The notes beneath the pieces were generated by a model that did not search any database, had not been told where the DNA came from, and saw only the letters and a program-made list of their open reading frames with translations. The translations under genes and the position numbers were made by a program. A stretch of DNA of 64,000 nucleotides. Source: Antarctobacter aquimaris (GTDB taxonomy: Bacteria; Pseudomonadota; Alphaproteobacteria; Rhodobacterales; Rhodobacteraceae). Of the stretch, positions 1 to 7,813 are shown one piece after another. The stretch lies in the NCBI RefSeq assembly GCF_900184945.1, contig NZ_FXYF01000006.1:248001-312000 (forward strand). Reading direction: 5' to 3'. Positions within the stretch are counted from its first letter, which is position 1. Each line of letters opens with the position of its first letter.

Positions 1-739
1 TCTCGCCGTCGGCGATCACCAGGATTTCGGACGGCCCGGCGATCATGTCGATCCCGACCTTGCCAAAGACCCGCCGCTTGGCCGCCGCGACAAAGGCGTT
101 GCCCGGCCCGGTGATCTTGTCCACCGGTGCAATGCTCTCGGTGCCGTAGGCCAGCGCGGCGATCGCCTGCGCGCCGCCGATGCGATAGATCTCGTCCACC
201 CCGGCGATGCGCGCGGCCAGAAGGACCAGCGGGTTGACCACGCCGCCCGGTGTCGGCACGCAGATCGCCAGCCGTGCGACCCCGGCAACCTTGGCCGGGA
301 TGGCGTTCATCAGCACCGAGGACGGGTAGGAGGCCAGCCCGCCGGGCACGTAGAGCCCCGCCGCCGAAACCGCGCCCCAGCGCCAGCCCAGCGTGGCCCC
401 GTCCGGGTCCGTCCATTCGGCATCCTGCGGCATCTGGCGGACATGGTAGGCGCGGATGCGCTCGGCGGCGATCTCCAGCGCCTGCCGCTCCGCATCCGGG
501 ACCTGCGCGCAGTGCGCCGCGATCTCGTCCTCGGTGAACCGCAGGCCCTCGGCGGTCAGCTGCAGGCGGTCGAATTTCGCGGTCAGCTCCAGCACGGCGG
601 CATCGCCACGGGTCCGCACATCGGCGATGATCCCGGCAACGACCGCGTCCACATCAGGGCTGTCTTCGCGCTTGGCGCACAGCAGCGCCGTGAAGGCGGC
701 GTCAAAGGCATCGTCGCGGGTGTCGAGAAATTGGGGCAT
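1..739 (-). CDS. hisD: Histidinol dehydrogenase, N-terminal part (cut by window edge)
   Basis: HisD oxidises L-histidinol to L-histidine in two NAD-dependent steps, the last reactions of histidine synthesis, in the cytoplasm with a zinc ion. The first 246 codons are visible; the gene runs off the left edge, so the end is missing (family length about 430). The N-terminus reads [16 protein letters not shown]. Family motifs are clear near the cut: [16 protein letters not shown] (about residues 207-222) and [10 protein letters not shown] (about 231-240). The ATG at 739 is the first start of the frame that gives a normal HisD N-terminus. Two small cytochrome genes lie upstream on the same strand, 132 bp away. 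Identification is certain. Confidence 0.97.
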   Translation of the reverse strand, partial: MPQFLDTRDDAFDAAFTALLCAKREDSPDVDAVVAGIIADVRTRGDAAVLELTAKFDRLQLTAEGLRFTEDEIAAHCAQVPDAERQALEIAAERIRAYHVRQMPQDAEWTDPDGATLGWRWGAVSAAGLYVPGGLASYPSSVLMNAIPAKVAGVARLAICVPTPGGVVNPLVLLAARIAGVDEIYRIGGAQAIAALAYGTESIAPVDKITGPGNAFVAAAKRRVFGKVGIDMIAGPSEILVIADGE

Positions 740-871
740 GAGCCTCTCCCTTCGCTGGCCGCTCCCTTAGCGTGCGGCGCGCGAAGGCTCAAGCGGCCGG
801 GGACGGTGGGCGGGGCGATGTCGCGGCCCGTGCAGGGCCGAGACGAGCGCCGCGCCCGTCCAGACCTGCGC

Positions 872-1300
872 TCAGCGGCTGGCCTGGATCGACTCGAGGT
901 ATTCCGCCAGCGCCACCAGCTTGCGCGGCGTCGGCGTCTGCTTGCCGTCGCCGCTGTCATAGGGCACCAGGTCGCCTTCCAGCAGCGCCCCGAATTCCGG
1001 CATCCCAGGCCCGGCCAGGTCCGACCGCGCATAGCCGTCGATGATCGACATCATCTTGGCGCGCGGAAAGCTGTTGCCGTGCCGCACCTTGATCAGCGTC
1101 AGGTCCTTGGGCGCCGTCTTCATCGCCCGCGCCATCGGCCCGTTGCCCTTGGCGTTCTCGCCGTGGCAGACCGCACAGTTCGCCATGAACAGCGCCCGCC
1201 CGTCCTGCGGCCCGGGCATCGTCTCGGCCTTTTGGGTGGTCTCGAGGCATCCCGACACTGCCAGCGCCGCGACCAGCCCCATCCCGATCTTCCACATCAC
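872..1300 (-). CDS. Monohaem cytochrome c lipoprotein
   Basis: A small class I cytochrome c of 142 residues. The N-terminus is a lipoprotein signal: a short hydrophobic stretch ending AVSGC, with Cys18 as the probable lipidated residue, so it should sit on the periplasmic face of a membrane. One haem site is visible, CAVCH at residues 42-46, and GMPEFG near residue 105 supplies a likely axial Met. An electron-carrier role is inferred from the family; the partner is not shown by the sequence. It lies just downstream of a second cytochrome of the same layout (66 bp gap) and may be cotranscribed with it. A second in-frame ATG directly follows the first, so the start is certain only to one codon. 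Confidence 0.85.
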   Translation of the reverse strand: MMWKIGMGLVAALAVSGCLETTQKAETMPGPQDGRALFMANCAVCHGENAKGNGPMARAMKTAPKDLTLIKVRHGNSFPRAKMMSIIDGYARSDLAGPGMPEFGALLEGDLVPYDSGDGKQTPTPRKLVALAEYLESIQASR

Positions 1301-1366
1301 AGTTTTCCCGCTCCTGCCTCTGTTTCGCGCTTTCTGCGCTGAAATCCACCCGGCGGCAAGCCGCCC

Positions 1367-1840
1367 TCAGCCGTCCGAGACCCCGTCCGCCTGAAGGCTC
1401 TCGACATAGGTGACCACGTCCAGCAGCCCCTTGGGCGTCATGATGATCTCCCCCTTGGGCGAGCGCCACTCGACCACCGGGCCGGACAGCTGTCGCTCGA
1501 ACTCGGGCATTGATCCGCGGTGGAACTTGCCGGGGTAGCCATGCACGGTCTCCAGCACCAGCTCGGCCGGAAAGACCCCTCCATGGGCAAGGGTCAGGGC
1601 GGTCAGGTCGGGCACCGCGATCGGCAGGTCGCCCGCCGCGATGCCGTCGCCCTGCCCGCTGGCCCCGTGGCAGTGCGCGCAGTTGTCGGCGTAGGCCCGT
1701 GCTCCGGGATGCTCCGCCTCCTCGACCGCCGGCCGCAACGGGTTGAACCAGGCCCGGCTGGCATCCTCCTGCTTGGCCCAGAAGGGCGCGCAGGCGGTCG
1801 CCGTCACCAGCGCCGCCAGGGCCAAGGTTGTCCTGATCAT
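1367..1840 (-). CDS. Monohaem cytochrome c lipoprotein
   Basis: A class I cytochrome c of 157 residues with a lipoprotein-type signal (hydrophobic segment ending ATAC, Cys17), one haem site CAHCH at residues 54-58 and SMPEF near residue 110 as the likely Met ligand region. It resembles the neighbouring downstream cytochrome in order and spacing of motifs, so the two look like diverged tandem duplicates. The open frame runs far upstream, but the ATG at 1840 is preceded by AAGGAG and starts the signal peptide; the upstream part is the antisense of the thioesterase and transporter genes. The electron partner is unknown. Confidence 0.85.
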   Translation of the reverse strand: MIRTTLALAALVTATACAPFWAKQEDASRAWFNPLRPAVEEAEHPGARAYADNCAHCHGASGQGDGIAAGDLPIAVPDLTALTLAHGGVFPAELVLETVHGYPGKFHRGSMPEFERQLSGPVVEWRSPKGEIIMTPKGLLDVVTYVESLQADGVSDG

Positions 1841-1976
1841 GTCCTGCTCCTTTCCTTGTCTTGCCTTTCCGTCCGCGCGGGGCGGCCTGTCGCCCCCGGG
1901 TCCCGCTCCCGCCTGGAAGGGGTGACAGCCGCCTGCGCCGCAGTCATAGTCGCGCCGAACACTGGAAAGGCCCCTC

Positions 1977-2387
1977 ATGCTTGATCCTGCCACCGCACAG
2001 CGCCTGTTGAAAGAGAATTTCGCCCCCTGGGTGCTGGCATTGCATCCGCAGGTGACCGCCATCGGCCCCGAGGCCGCCGTTCTGGAGATCCCGGTGCGCC
2101 CCGAGATCGCCCGTGTCGGCGGCATCGTCTGCGGCCAGGCGCTGGCCACGCTGGCAGACACCTCGATGGTCCTTGCCTGCGCCGGGCGGCTGGGCGTCTT
2201 CACCCCCGTCGCCACCACGAACCTCGAAACCCGCTTCCTGAGCGTGGCCAAAGGCTCGGCGGTGCGCTGCACCGCGCGGGTGATCAAGGCCGGGCGGGCG
2301 CTGATCTTTGCCGAGGCCGAGCTGATCCGCCTGCCCGATGCCGCGCCGGTGGCGGCGGCCTCGGCCACCTTTTTCCTGCCGTCATGA
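1977..2387 (+). CDS. Hotdog-fold thioesterase, PaaI-like
   Basis: A 136-residue single hotdog domain of the PaaI type. These enzymes hydrolyse acyl-CoA or aryl-CoA thioesters in the cytoplasm. The central helix region GGIVCGQALATLADTSMVLA (about residues 48-67), followed by VATTNLETRFL, matches the usual layout, in which an Asp or Glu in the helix (here Asp61) acts as the base. The substrate cannot be told. The stop codon overlaps the next start (ATGA at 2384-2387), so it is translationally coupled to the membrane protein downstream. Confidence 0.8.
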   Translation: MLDPATAQRLLKENFAPWVLALHPQVTAIGPEAAVLEIPVRPEIARVGGIVCGQALATLADTSMVLACAGRLGVFTPVATTNLETRFLSVAKGSAVRCTARVIKAGRALIFAEAELIRLPDAAPVAAASATFFLPS

Positions 2388-2833
2388 AAGGGCCGGGGAT
2401 GTCCCATTTCGCGCTGGTGATGCTGCTGTCGGGCGTGGGCATCCCGATCCTCGCCGCGCTGAACGCGGCGCTGGGGGTGCGGCTGGCCTCGCCCGTGGCG
2501 GCGACGGTGGTGCTGTTCTGCGTCGCCCTGCTGTCGGTGACGACGGTCTGGCTGGTCACCGGGGCGCGCGGCATGGCGGGGCTGGTCGAGGCGCCGAAAC
2601 ACCTGTTGCTGGGCGGCACGCTGGTGGCCTTCTACGTGTTGTCGGTGACCTTCATCGCGCCCAGGTTCGGCGTCGGCAACGCGGTGTTCTTCGTCCTGCT
2701 GGGGCAATTGATCAGCGCGGCGGCGATCGACCACTTCGGGCTGTTCGGCGCGCGCATCTCGCCGCTGAGCCTGACCCGGGCGACCGGCATCGCCGTCATG
2801 GCGCTGGGGGTCTGGATCACCCAGCGCGCATAG
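2384..2833 (+). CDS. DMT-family YdcZ (DUF606) membrane protein
   Basis: A 149-residue, very hydrophobic protein with four to five predicted transmembrane helices. The pattern (short first helix, GVRLASPVAATVVLF, LLGQLISAAAIDHFGLFG, RATGIAVMALGVWI) is typical of the YdcZ/DUF606 branch of the drug/metabolite transporter superfamily, in which one half-size protein forms the unit. The substrate is unknown. The start overlaps the thioesterase stop by four bases; an alternative ATG at 2399 would drop five residues. Together the pair looks like a small two-gene operon. Confidence 0.75.
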   Translation: MKGPGMSHFALVMLLSGVGIPILAALNAALGVRLASPVAATVVLFCVALLSVTTVWLVTGARGMAGLVEAPKHLLLGGTLVAFYVLSVTFIAPRFGVGNAVFFVLLGQLISAAAIDHFGLFGARISPLSLTRATGIAVMALGVWITQRA

Positions 2834-2881
2834 ATCCGAAAACCGGCGCGAGGCCCCGGACCAGGTCCGGGGCGGGTCTCC

Positions 2882-3865
2882 TCAGTCCGGTCCGCCCGCC
2901 AGGTCGCGCAGTTGCTGCCACAGGGCCTCGGGCACCTCGGCACTGGCGGAGGGCACCTTGCGCTGCCCCGGCATCCGCGCGCCCTCATCCTCGGTCACGA
3001 TCCGGGCCAGTTGCGCAAGACGATCGTAGAAATCGCCCTGCCCCGGGTCGATCAACAGGAAATACTGGCCCAGATCGTGCGGCTTGCCCTCGGGCGCCTT
3101 CAGCGGCGTGACCTCGCGGCTGAGGATGCCGCCACCCAGGCAGGCGGCCAGGATCTCGGCCATCAGGCCAAAGCCCCAGCCCTTGTACCCCCCGGCGCTG
3201 GTCAGCGATCCGGCCAGCGCGGCCTCCGGGTCCGTCGTCGGAAGGCCCTCGGCGTCCACGGCCCAGCCTTCGGGGATGCGCTCTCCAGCGGCCTTGGCCA
3301 TGGTGATCCGGCCCAGCGCCACGGTGGTCGTGCTCTGGTCGAACAGCATCGCCACCCCGCCCCGCCCGTCCGGCACGGCAAAGGAGATCGGGTTGGTGCC
3401 GATGACCCGCGTCTTGCCGCCCGGGGCCGCGACGATGGGCGAGGCATTGGTCAGCCCCAGCCCAAGCACACCGCCGCGCGCGATCTGATCAGTGAAATAG
3501 CCCAGCGCGGTGCAGGTGTGGGCATGGTGCAGGGCCAGGCTGGTCACCCCGGTCTCGCGCGCCGCCTCCAGCGCCTGCGGCAGGGCGGCGGCAAAGGCGG
3601 GCTGGGCAAAACCATGGCCGGCATCGACGCGGATCTCGGAGGCGCGGGGACGCTCGATGCTGGGCACCGCGCGGCCATCGACACGTCCGCTGCGCAGCTG
3701 CTGGCAGTAGCTTTCGAGGTAGTAGAGCCCGCAGATCCGGTTGCCGCGCGCCTCGGCCCAGGTGATGGCGCGGGCCATTTCGGCGGCGATGGGCGCGTCG
3801 GCACCATGGGCCGCCAGCGCGGCTTCGGACAGACGGTGAATTTCGGTGACGGGGATCGTGGGCAT
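2882..3865 (-). CDS. Ldh-family oxidoreductase (malate/L-lactate/ureidoglycolate dehydrogenase type)
   Basis: A 327-residue NAD(P)-dependent dehydrogenase of the Ldh_2 family (malate/L-sulfolactate/ureidoglycolate dehydrogenases, unrelated in fold to classical LDH). Family features are visible: an N-terminal helical part, ALHHAHTCTALGYFTDQIAR (about residues 109-128), NPISFAVP (about 158-165), and GGYKGWGFGLMAEIL (about 231-245). The C-terminus ends on an amphipathic helix, as is usual. Substrate specificity in this family cannot be read from sequence alone. It stands alone, convergent with the YdcZ gene and followed by lolD on the same strand. Confidence 0.85.
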   Translation of the reverse strand: MPTIPVTEIHRLSEAALAAHGADAPIAAEMARAITWAEARGNRICGLYYLESYCQQLRSGRVDGRAVPSIERPRASEIRVDAGHGFAQPAFAAALPQALEAARETGVTSLALHHAHTCTALGYFTDQIARGGVLGLGLTNASPIVAAPGGKTRVIGTNPISFAVPDGRGGVAMLFDQSTTTVALGRITMAKAAGERIPEGWAVDAEGLPTTDPEAALAGSLTSAGGYKGWGFGLMAEILAACLGGGILSREVTPLKAPEGKPHDLGQYFLLIDPGQGDFYDRLAQLARIVTEDEGARMPGQRKVPSASAEVPEALWQQLRDLAGGPD

Positions 3866-3947
3866 GGCGTGTCCTTCCGGGTTTGCACCAGCCTAGGACG
3901 GCTTCGCGCAGAGGGAAACCGGTTTGAATATGCCGCCCGCCGTGCCG

Positions 3948-4631
3948 CTACACCTCTGCCAGCATCCCGGTGTCCAGCCGCACCCGGCGGTCCATCTGCT
4001 CGGCCAGTTGCAGGTTGTGCGTGGCGATCAGCGCCGAAAGCCCGGTCTCCCGCACCAAGGTCATGAGCGCGCCAAAGACCCGATCCGAGGTGGTCGGATC
4101 GAGGTTGCCGGTCGGCTCGTCCGCCAGCAGCAGGCGCGGCCCGTTGGCCATGGCGCGGCAGAAGGCGACGCGCTGCTGTTCGCCCCCCGACAGCGCGGCG
4201 GGCCGATGGTCGGCACGGTCGGCGATGCCGACGCTGTCCAGCAGATTCCGCGCCCGCGCATCGGCCTCGCCCCGCGCTGTGCCGTTGGCCAGCTGCGGCA
4301 GCACGATGTTCTCCAGCGCGGTGAACTCTGGCAACAGATGGTGGAACTGGTAGACAAAACCCACGTCGGCGCGGCGTACGGCGGTGCGGCGGCGGTCGGA
4401 CAAACCCTGCATCGCCACACCGCCGATCTCGACCGCGCCGGCATCCGGCGTGTCGAGCAGGCCGGCGATGTGCAGCAGGGTCGACTTGCCCGCGCCGGAG
4501 GGCGCGACCAGCGCCACCACTTCGCCGCGCGCGACGGTCAGGTCAATGCCGCGCAACACGCGGACCTCGCCGGGCAGGCCCTGTTTGTAGGTCTTCTCGA
4601 TGCCGGTCAGGCGCAGGATCGTTTCCGTCAT
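3948..4631 (-). CDS. lolD: Lipoprotein-releasing ABC transporter ATPase LolD
   Basis: LolD is the ATPase of the Lol machine that extracts outer-membrane lipoproteins from the inner membrane and hands them to LolA. The 227-residue protein has Walker A APSGAGKS (44-51), the signature [14 protein letters not shown], and Walker [13 protein letters not shown], with the Lol/MacB-type [18 protein letters not shown]-loop region. The ATG at 4631 gives a normal start; the frame opens further upstream only through the palindrome array. The gene follows lolC on the same strand, 114 bp downstream, an unusually wide gap for this pair that holds two perfect palindromes. Confidence 0.95.
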   Translation of the reverse strand: MTETILRLTGIEKTYKQGLPGEVRVLRGIDLTVARGEVVALVAPSGAGKSTLLHIAGLLDTPDAGAVEIGGVAMQGLSDRRRTAVRRADVGFVYQFHHLLPEFTALENIVLPQLANGTARGEADARARNLLDSVGIADRADHRPAALSGGEQQRVAFCRAMANGPRLLLADEPTGNLDPTTSDRVFGALMTLVRETGLSALIATHNLQLAEQMDRRVRLDTGMLAEV

Positions 4632-4677
4632 GTCCGACCTTTCGACTGGGGCGCATCGCCGGCCAAGGGCGCGGGGA

Positions 4678-4720
4678 AACGGGCTTGCAAGCCCGTTGCA
4701 AGGGCCTTGCAAGGCCCTTG
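4678..4720. repeat. Tandem perfect palindromes with TTGCAA cores, between lolC and lolD
   Basis: Two abutting perfect palindromes. The first, 4678-4697, is AACGGGCTTGCAAGCCCGTT. The second, 4699-4720 (22 nt), has the core GGGCCTTGCAAGGCCC. A third TTGCAA at their junction makes three TTGCAA hexamers start at 4685, 4696 and 4707, exactly 11 bp apart. In RNA each palindrome can fold back on itself. They lie in the gap between lolC and lolD, so the transcript of lolD would carry them. A sister array is at 58724-58789. I infer a repeat family; the function (RNA processing, stability or protein binding) is unknown. Confidence 0.85.
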
Positions 4721-4745
4721 GCCCGCCCGGCAGTCCCGTCCCGCG

Positions 4746-6032
4746 TCATTCATAACGCAGCGCCTCGACCGGGTTCATCCGCGCGGCGCGGCGGGCCGGG
4801 AAGATGGTCACGACAAAGCTGAGCCCGAGCGAGAGCGAGACCGCCGAAAGCACGTCCTTCAGGTGCAGTTCGGCGGGCAGCGCGTAGATGCCGCGGATCG
4901 ACGGATCCCAGACCCCGCCACCGGAGAGGTAGTTCACCGTGGCAAAGATCGGGTCGATGTAGATGGCGAAAAGGCAGCCCAGGATCACCCCGGCGATGGT
5001 GCCCAGGATCCCTGTGAAGGCGCCGCAGATGAAGAACACGCGCATCACCGCGCCTTCGGTCAGGCCCATTGTGCGCAGGATGCCGATGTCGCGGCCCTTG
5101 TTCTTGACCAGCATGATCAGCCCCGAGACGATGTTCATGGTCGCAATCAGCACCAGCACCGACAGGATGACGAACATCACGTTGTCCTCCACGTCGAGCG
5201 CCCTGAGAAAGCCGCCCGAGGCATCCTGCCAGGTCCAGATGATCGCGCCGGGTCCTGCCGCCTGGCCGATCTCCAGCGCGAAATCCTCGACCTGTTCCGG
5301 GTCTTTGACGGTGATCTCCAACTCGTCCGCAGCCCCTTCGCGGTTGAAGTAGAGCTGCGCTTCGTCGAGGGGCATGTAGACCCGCGTGCGATCGATATCA
5401 TAGCGCCCGGCGGTGAAGATATAGGTGACCTCGTAGCCCTTGACCCGCGGCGAGACGCCAAAGGCGGTCTTGACCCCGTTGGGCGAGATCAGCTTGACCT
5501 CATCACCCAACCCCACACCGAGGATCTGTGCCACCCCCGAGCCGATGGCGATGCCATCGCCAAAGCGCGCCAGGTCGCCATGCCCGGTCTCCGGGTCGGC
5601 GATACGGGGGATGGCGGCCAGATCCGCGGCGGCGATGCCGAAGACCTCGACCCCGGCATTCTGACCATCGGCCGTCGCCATCACCTGGCCCTTGACCAGC
5701 GGCGCGACGCGAGTGACGCCGGGCACGGCGCGCACCCGTTCGGCCATGGCGGCATGGTCCGGCAGGGTACGGGTCACGGCGCCGTTCTCGTCCACGCGCT
5801 GGACATGGTAGACGGTGACATGGGCATTGGCGCCGAGGATGGTGTCGACGAACTCCGCCCGAAAGCCCGAGCGTACCGCGAGCGTCGCGATCAAGGCAAA
5901 GACCGCCAGGGTGATGCCCAGGAGCGAAATCCAGGTCATGACGGACACGCCGCCCTCGGCCCGCTTGGCGCGCAGATAGCGCCAGGCGATCAGCCATTCG
6001 AAGGCGGCGAAGGGGGGCGGTTGGCGCGTCAT
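4746..6032 (-). CDS. lolC: Lipoprotein-releasing ABC transporter permease LolC/E
   Basis: The permease of the lipoprotein-releasing complex, 428 residues. It has the usual layout: first transmembrane helix right after FEWLIAWRYLRAKR (about residues 30-52), a periplasmic domain of about 220 residues, then three helices around FVILSVLVLIATMNIVSGL, GAFTGILGTIAGVILG and LSLGLSFVVTIFPA, ending PARRAARMNPVEALRYE, the typical FtsX/MacB tail. The ATG at 6032 (MTRQPPPFAAFEWLIAWRYL) fits family N-termini. Alphaproteobacteria often have a single LolC/E-type permease acting as a homodimer; only one copy is seen here. LolD follows on the same strand. Confidence 0.93.
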   Translation of the reverse strand: MTRQPPPFAAFEWLIAWRYLRAKRAEGGVSVMTWISLLGITLAVFALIATLAVRSGFRAEFVDTILGANAHVTVYHVQRVDENGAVTRTLPDHAAMAERVRAVPGVTRVAPLVKGQVMATADGQNAGVEVFGIAAADLAAIPRIADPETGHGDLARFGDGIAIGSGVAQILGVGLGDEVKLISPNGVKTAFGVSPRVKGYEVTYIFTAGRYDIDRTRVYMPLDEAQLYFNREGAADELEITVKDPEQVEDFALEIGQAAGPGAIIWTWQDASGGFLRALDVEDNVMFVILSVLVLIATMNIVSGLIMLVKNKGRDIGILRTMGLTEGAVMRVFFICGAFTGILGTIAGVILGCLFAIYIDPIFATVNYLSGGGVWDPSIRGIYALPAELHLKDVLSAVSLSLGLSFVVTIFPARRAARMNPVEALRYE

Positions 6033-6342
6033 GGCTCTCTTGTCCTGCTCGGGCGGGAAACTGGCCTGTCGGCGCGACAGGGTCAAGCGGTGCCGGGGGC
6101 CGATGGCGGATCCGCGCGCGGGGCGGTGGCGGGGGTATGGGTATTTTCGCAGAGAAGAAGCCGCGAGGTGTCCCATGTCCGACTGGTCTTGCCCGGTGGA
6201 GGCGCCGATCCGCAGGGCCGAAGCGGTCGCCAAGGCCTGGTGGCGCGGCCGGGCGACCTGGAATTGCGCGCCAAGATCGCCCGCGACACAGGGGTGCAAA
6301 ATCCCGCGTTGACGGCGCGCGGCGCGCCCGCATAGTGGCGCC
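6033..6342. other. Intergenic region between lolC and hisC
   Basis: 310 bp between two divergent genes. It should hold both promoters, but I see no convincing -35/-10 pair. It contains one copy of a 30-bp repeat (6139-6168) that recurs at 28031-28060. Short open frames here are arginine-rich and look like chance. Confidence 0.5.
6139..6168 (+). repeat. 30-bp dispersed repeat, copy 1
   Basis: Starts GGGTATTTTCGCAGAGAAGA and ends GCCGCGAGG. A second copy at 28031-28060 matches at 28 of 30 bases. Both are intergenic. I believe similar GGGTATTTT elements are scattered in other Rhodobacteraceae genomes, but that is from memory. Confidence 0.7.
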
Positions 6343-7461
6343 ATGACCGGACCCCGCTATACCGACCTCGTCGCCTCCCTGCCCGCCAGCGTGCCCTTCG
6401 TGGGCCCCGAAGTGCAGGAGCGCGCCCGCAACGCCCCGTTCCGCGCCCGCCTTGGCGCCAACGAGAACGTCTTCGGGCCCTCGCCCTTTGCCATCGCCGC
6501 GATGCAGGACGAGGCGGCGGAGGCGTGGAAATACGCCGACCCCTCCCACCTGGACCTGAAGTCGGCGCTGGCCGGACGGCTGGATTGCCGGATCGACAAC
6601 ATCCTGCTGGGCGAGGGGATCGACGGGCTGCTGGGTTACCTGGTGCGGCTGCTGGTGGCGCAGGGGGATGCGGTGGTGACTTCGGATGGGGCCTATCCGA
6701 CCTTCAACTACCACGTCACCGGCTTTGGCGGGCAGTTGCACAAGGTGCCCTACAAAGGCGACCACGAGGACCTGGGCGCGCTGATCGACAAGGCGCGCGA
6801 GGTGGACGCCAAGGTCGTCTACCTGGCCAACCCGGACAATCCGATGGGCAGCTGGCACGGCGCGCGCGCCATCGAGGCCGCGCTGGATGACTTGCCGGAC
6901 GGCTGCATCCTGGCGCTGGACGAGGCATACGTGGAATTCGCCCCCGAGGGCACCGCGCCGCGGATCGACCCGGAGGACCCGCGCGTGGTCCGCTTTCGCA
7001 CCTTTTCCAAGGCTTACGGGCTGGCGGGGATGCGGGTGGGCTACGCCATCGCGGCGGCGGACACGATCCGCGCCTTCGACAGGATCCGCAACCATTTCGC
7101 CATGTCGCGGCTGGGCCTGGCCGGGGCGCTGGCCGCGCTGGAGGACGAAACCTGGCTGGAGGAGGTGCTGCGGCTGGTCGCGGCCTCGCGCGACGAGATC
7201 GGGCGCATCGCCGCCGCCAACGGGCTGACCGCCCTGCCCTCGGCCACCAATTTCGTCGCGGTGGACTGTGGCAGCGACGGGGCCTTTGCCCGGCGGGTGC
7301 TGGAGGGGCTGGCGCGCGAAGGTGTCTTTGTGCGGATGCCGTTCGTCGCGCCGCAGGACCGCTGCATCCGGATCAGCGCGGGCCGTCCCGAGGACATGGC
7401 GATCCTGTCCGAGGCGCTGCCGGTGGCGCTGGCCATCGCCCGACAGGCGCGCGTGGACTGA
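6343..7461 (+). CDS. hisC: HisC-type PLP aminotransferase
   Basis: A 372-residue class I/II aminotransferase closest to histidinol-phosphate aminotransferase, which converts imidazole-acetol phosphate to histidinol phosphate with glutamate. Visible features: the substrate-binding region RLGANENVFGPSPFAI near residue 35, YLANPDNPMGSWH (about 163-175), DEAYVEF (about 196-202), and the PLP lysine Lys223 in FRTFSKAYGLAGMRVG. The family also includes aromatic and other aminotransferases, so a role in phenylalanine/tyrosine synthesis is possible. It is not next to other his genes here; hisD at the window start is 6 kb away. The start ATG opens directly into a normal N-terminus. Confidence 0.85.
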   Translation: MTGPRYTDLVASLPASVPFVGPEVQERARNAPFRARLGANENVFGPSPFAIAAMQDEAAEAWKYADPSHLDLKSALAGRLDCRIDNILLGEGIDGLLGYLVRLLVAQGDAVVTSDGAYPTFNYHVTGFGGQLHKVPYKGDHEDLGALIDKAREVDAKVVYLANPDNPMGSWHGARAIEAALDDLPDGCILALDEAYVEFAPEGTAPRIDPEDPRVVRFRTFSKAYGLAGMRVGYAIAAADTIRAFDRIRNHFAMSRLGLAGALAALEDETWLEEVLRLVAASRDEIGRIAAANGLTALPSATNFVAVDCGSDGAFARRVLEGLAREGVFVRMPFVAPQDRCIRISAGRPEDMAILSEALPVALAIARQARVD

Positions 7462-7576
7462 GCGGCGTGGGACCGGATTCATCAAATCTTCGGGGTTTCG
7501 GGAGATCCTGACCTGACAGGCGGGCAATGTGCGCTATTCTGTCGCATATTGTTCCCCTGCAAGCAGGAGTCCCGCG

Positions 7577-7804
7577 ATGGCCAACCATCCCCCGCAACCG
7601 GTCCAGGACTACACCACTGCCAACCTGATCCTGATCTTTGTCAACCTTCTGTGGATCTTCCTTGCGCTGTGGTCGGCCTGGGGTCTTGGCCCGGTGCTGA
7701 TCCTTGGCGCGTTCCTGAACCACGGGGTCACCCGGATCGAAGCCGCCCGCCGCGCCCATGAACGGCGGTTCGAACGGTTCGGCGGACCGTCCAGCCACGC
7801 CTGA
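7577..7804 (+). CDS. Small single-span membrane protein, unknown function
   Basis: A 75-residue protein. Residues about 15-45 (ANLILIFVNLLWIFLALWSA and following) form one or two close transmembrane helices; the tail is rich in Arg, Glu and His. I chose the ATG at 7577 because AGGAG precedes it by 8 bases and it starts a sensible protein; the open frame begins earlier at 7529. It lies between hisC and the convergent halogenase gene. I do not recognise the family. Confidence 0.65.
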   Translation: MANHPPQPVQDYTTANLILIFVNLLWIFLALWSAWGLGPVLILGAFLNHGVTRIEAARRAHERRFERFGGPSSHA

Positions 7805-7813
7805 CGGGCGGGC

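Noticed and set aside
3924-6335. Very long open frame (803 codons) on the plus strand
   Set aside because: It is antisense to lolC and lolD, rich in Arg, Gly, His and Asp, with no known domain. High GC makes such shadow frames common here.
6137-6346. 69-codon frame between lolC and hisC
   Set aside because: Starts inside the dispersed 30-bp repeat and is Arg/Gly/Pro-rich; no supported start or family.
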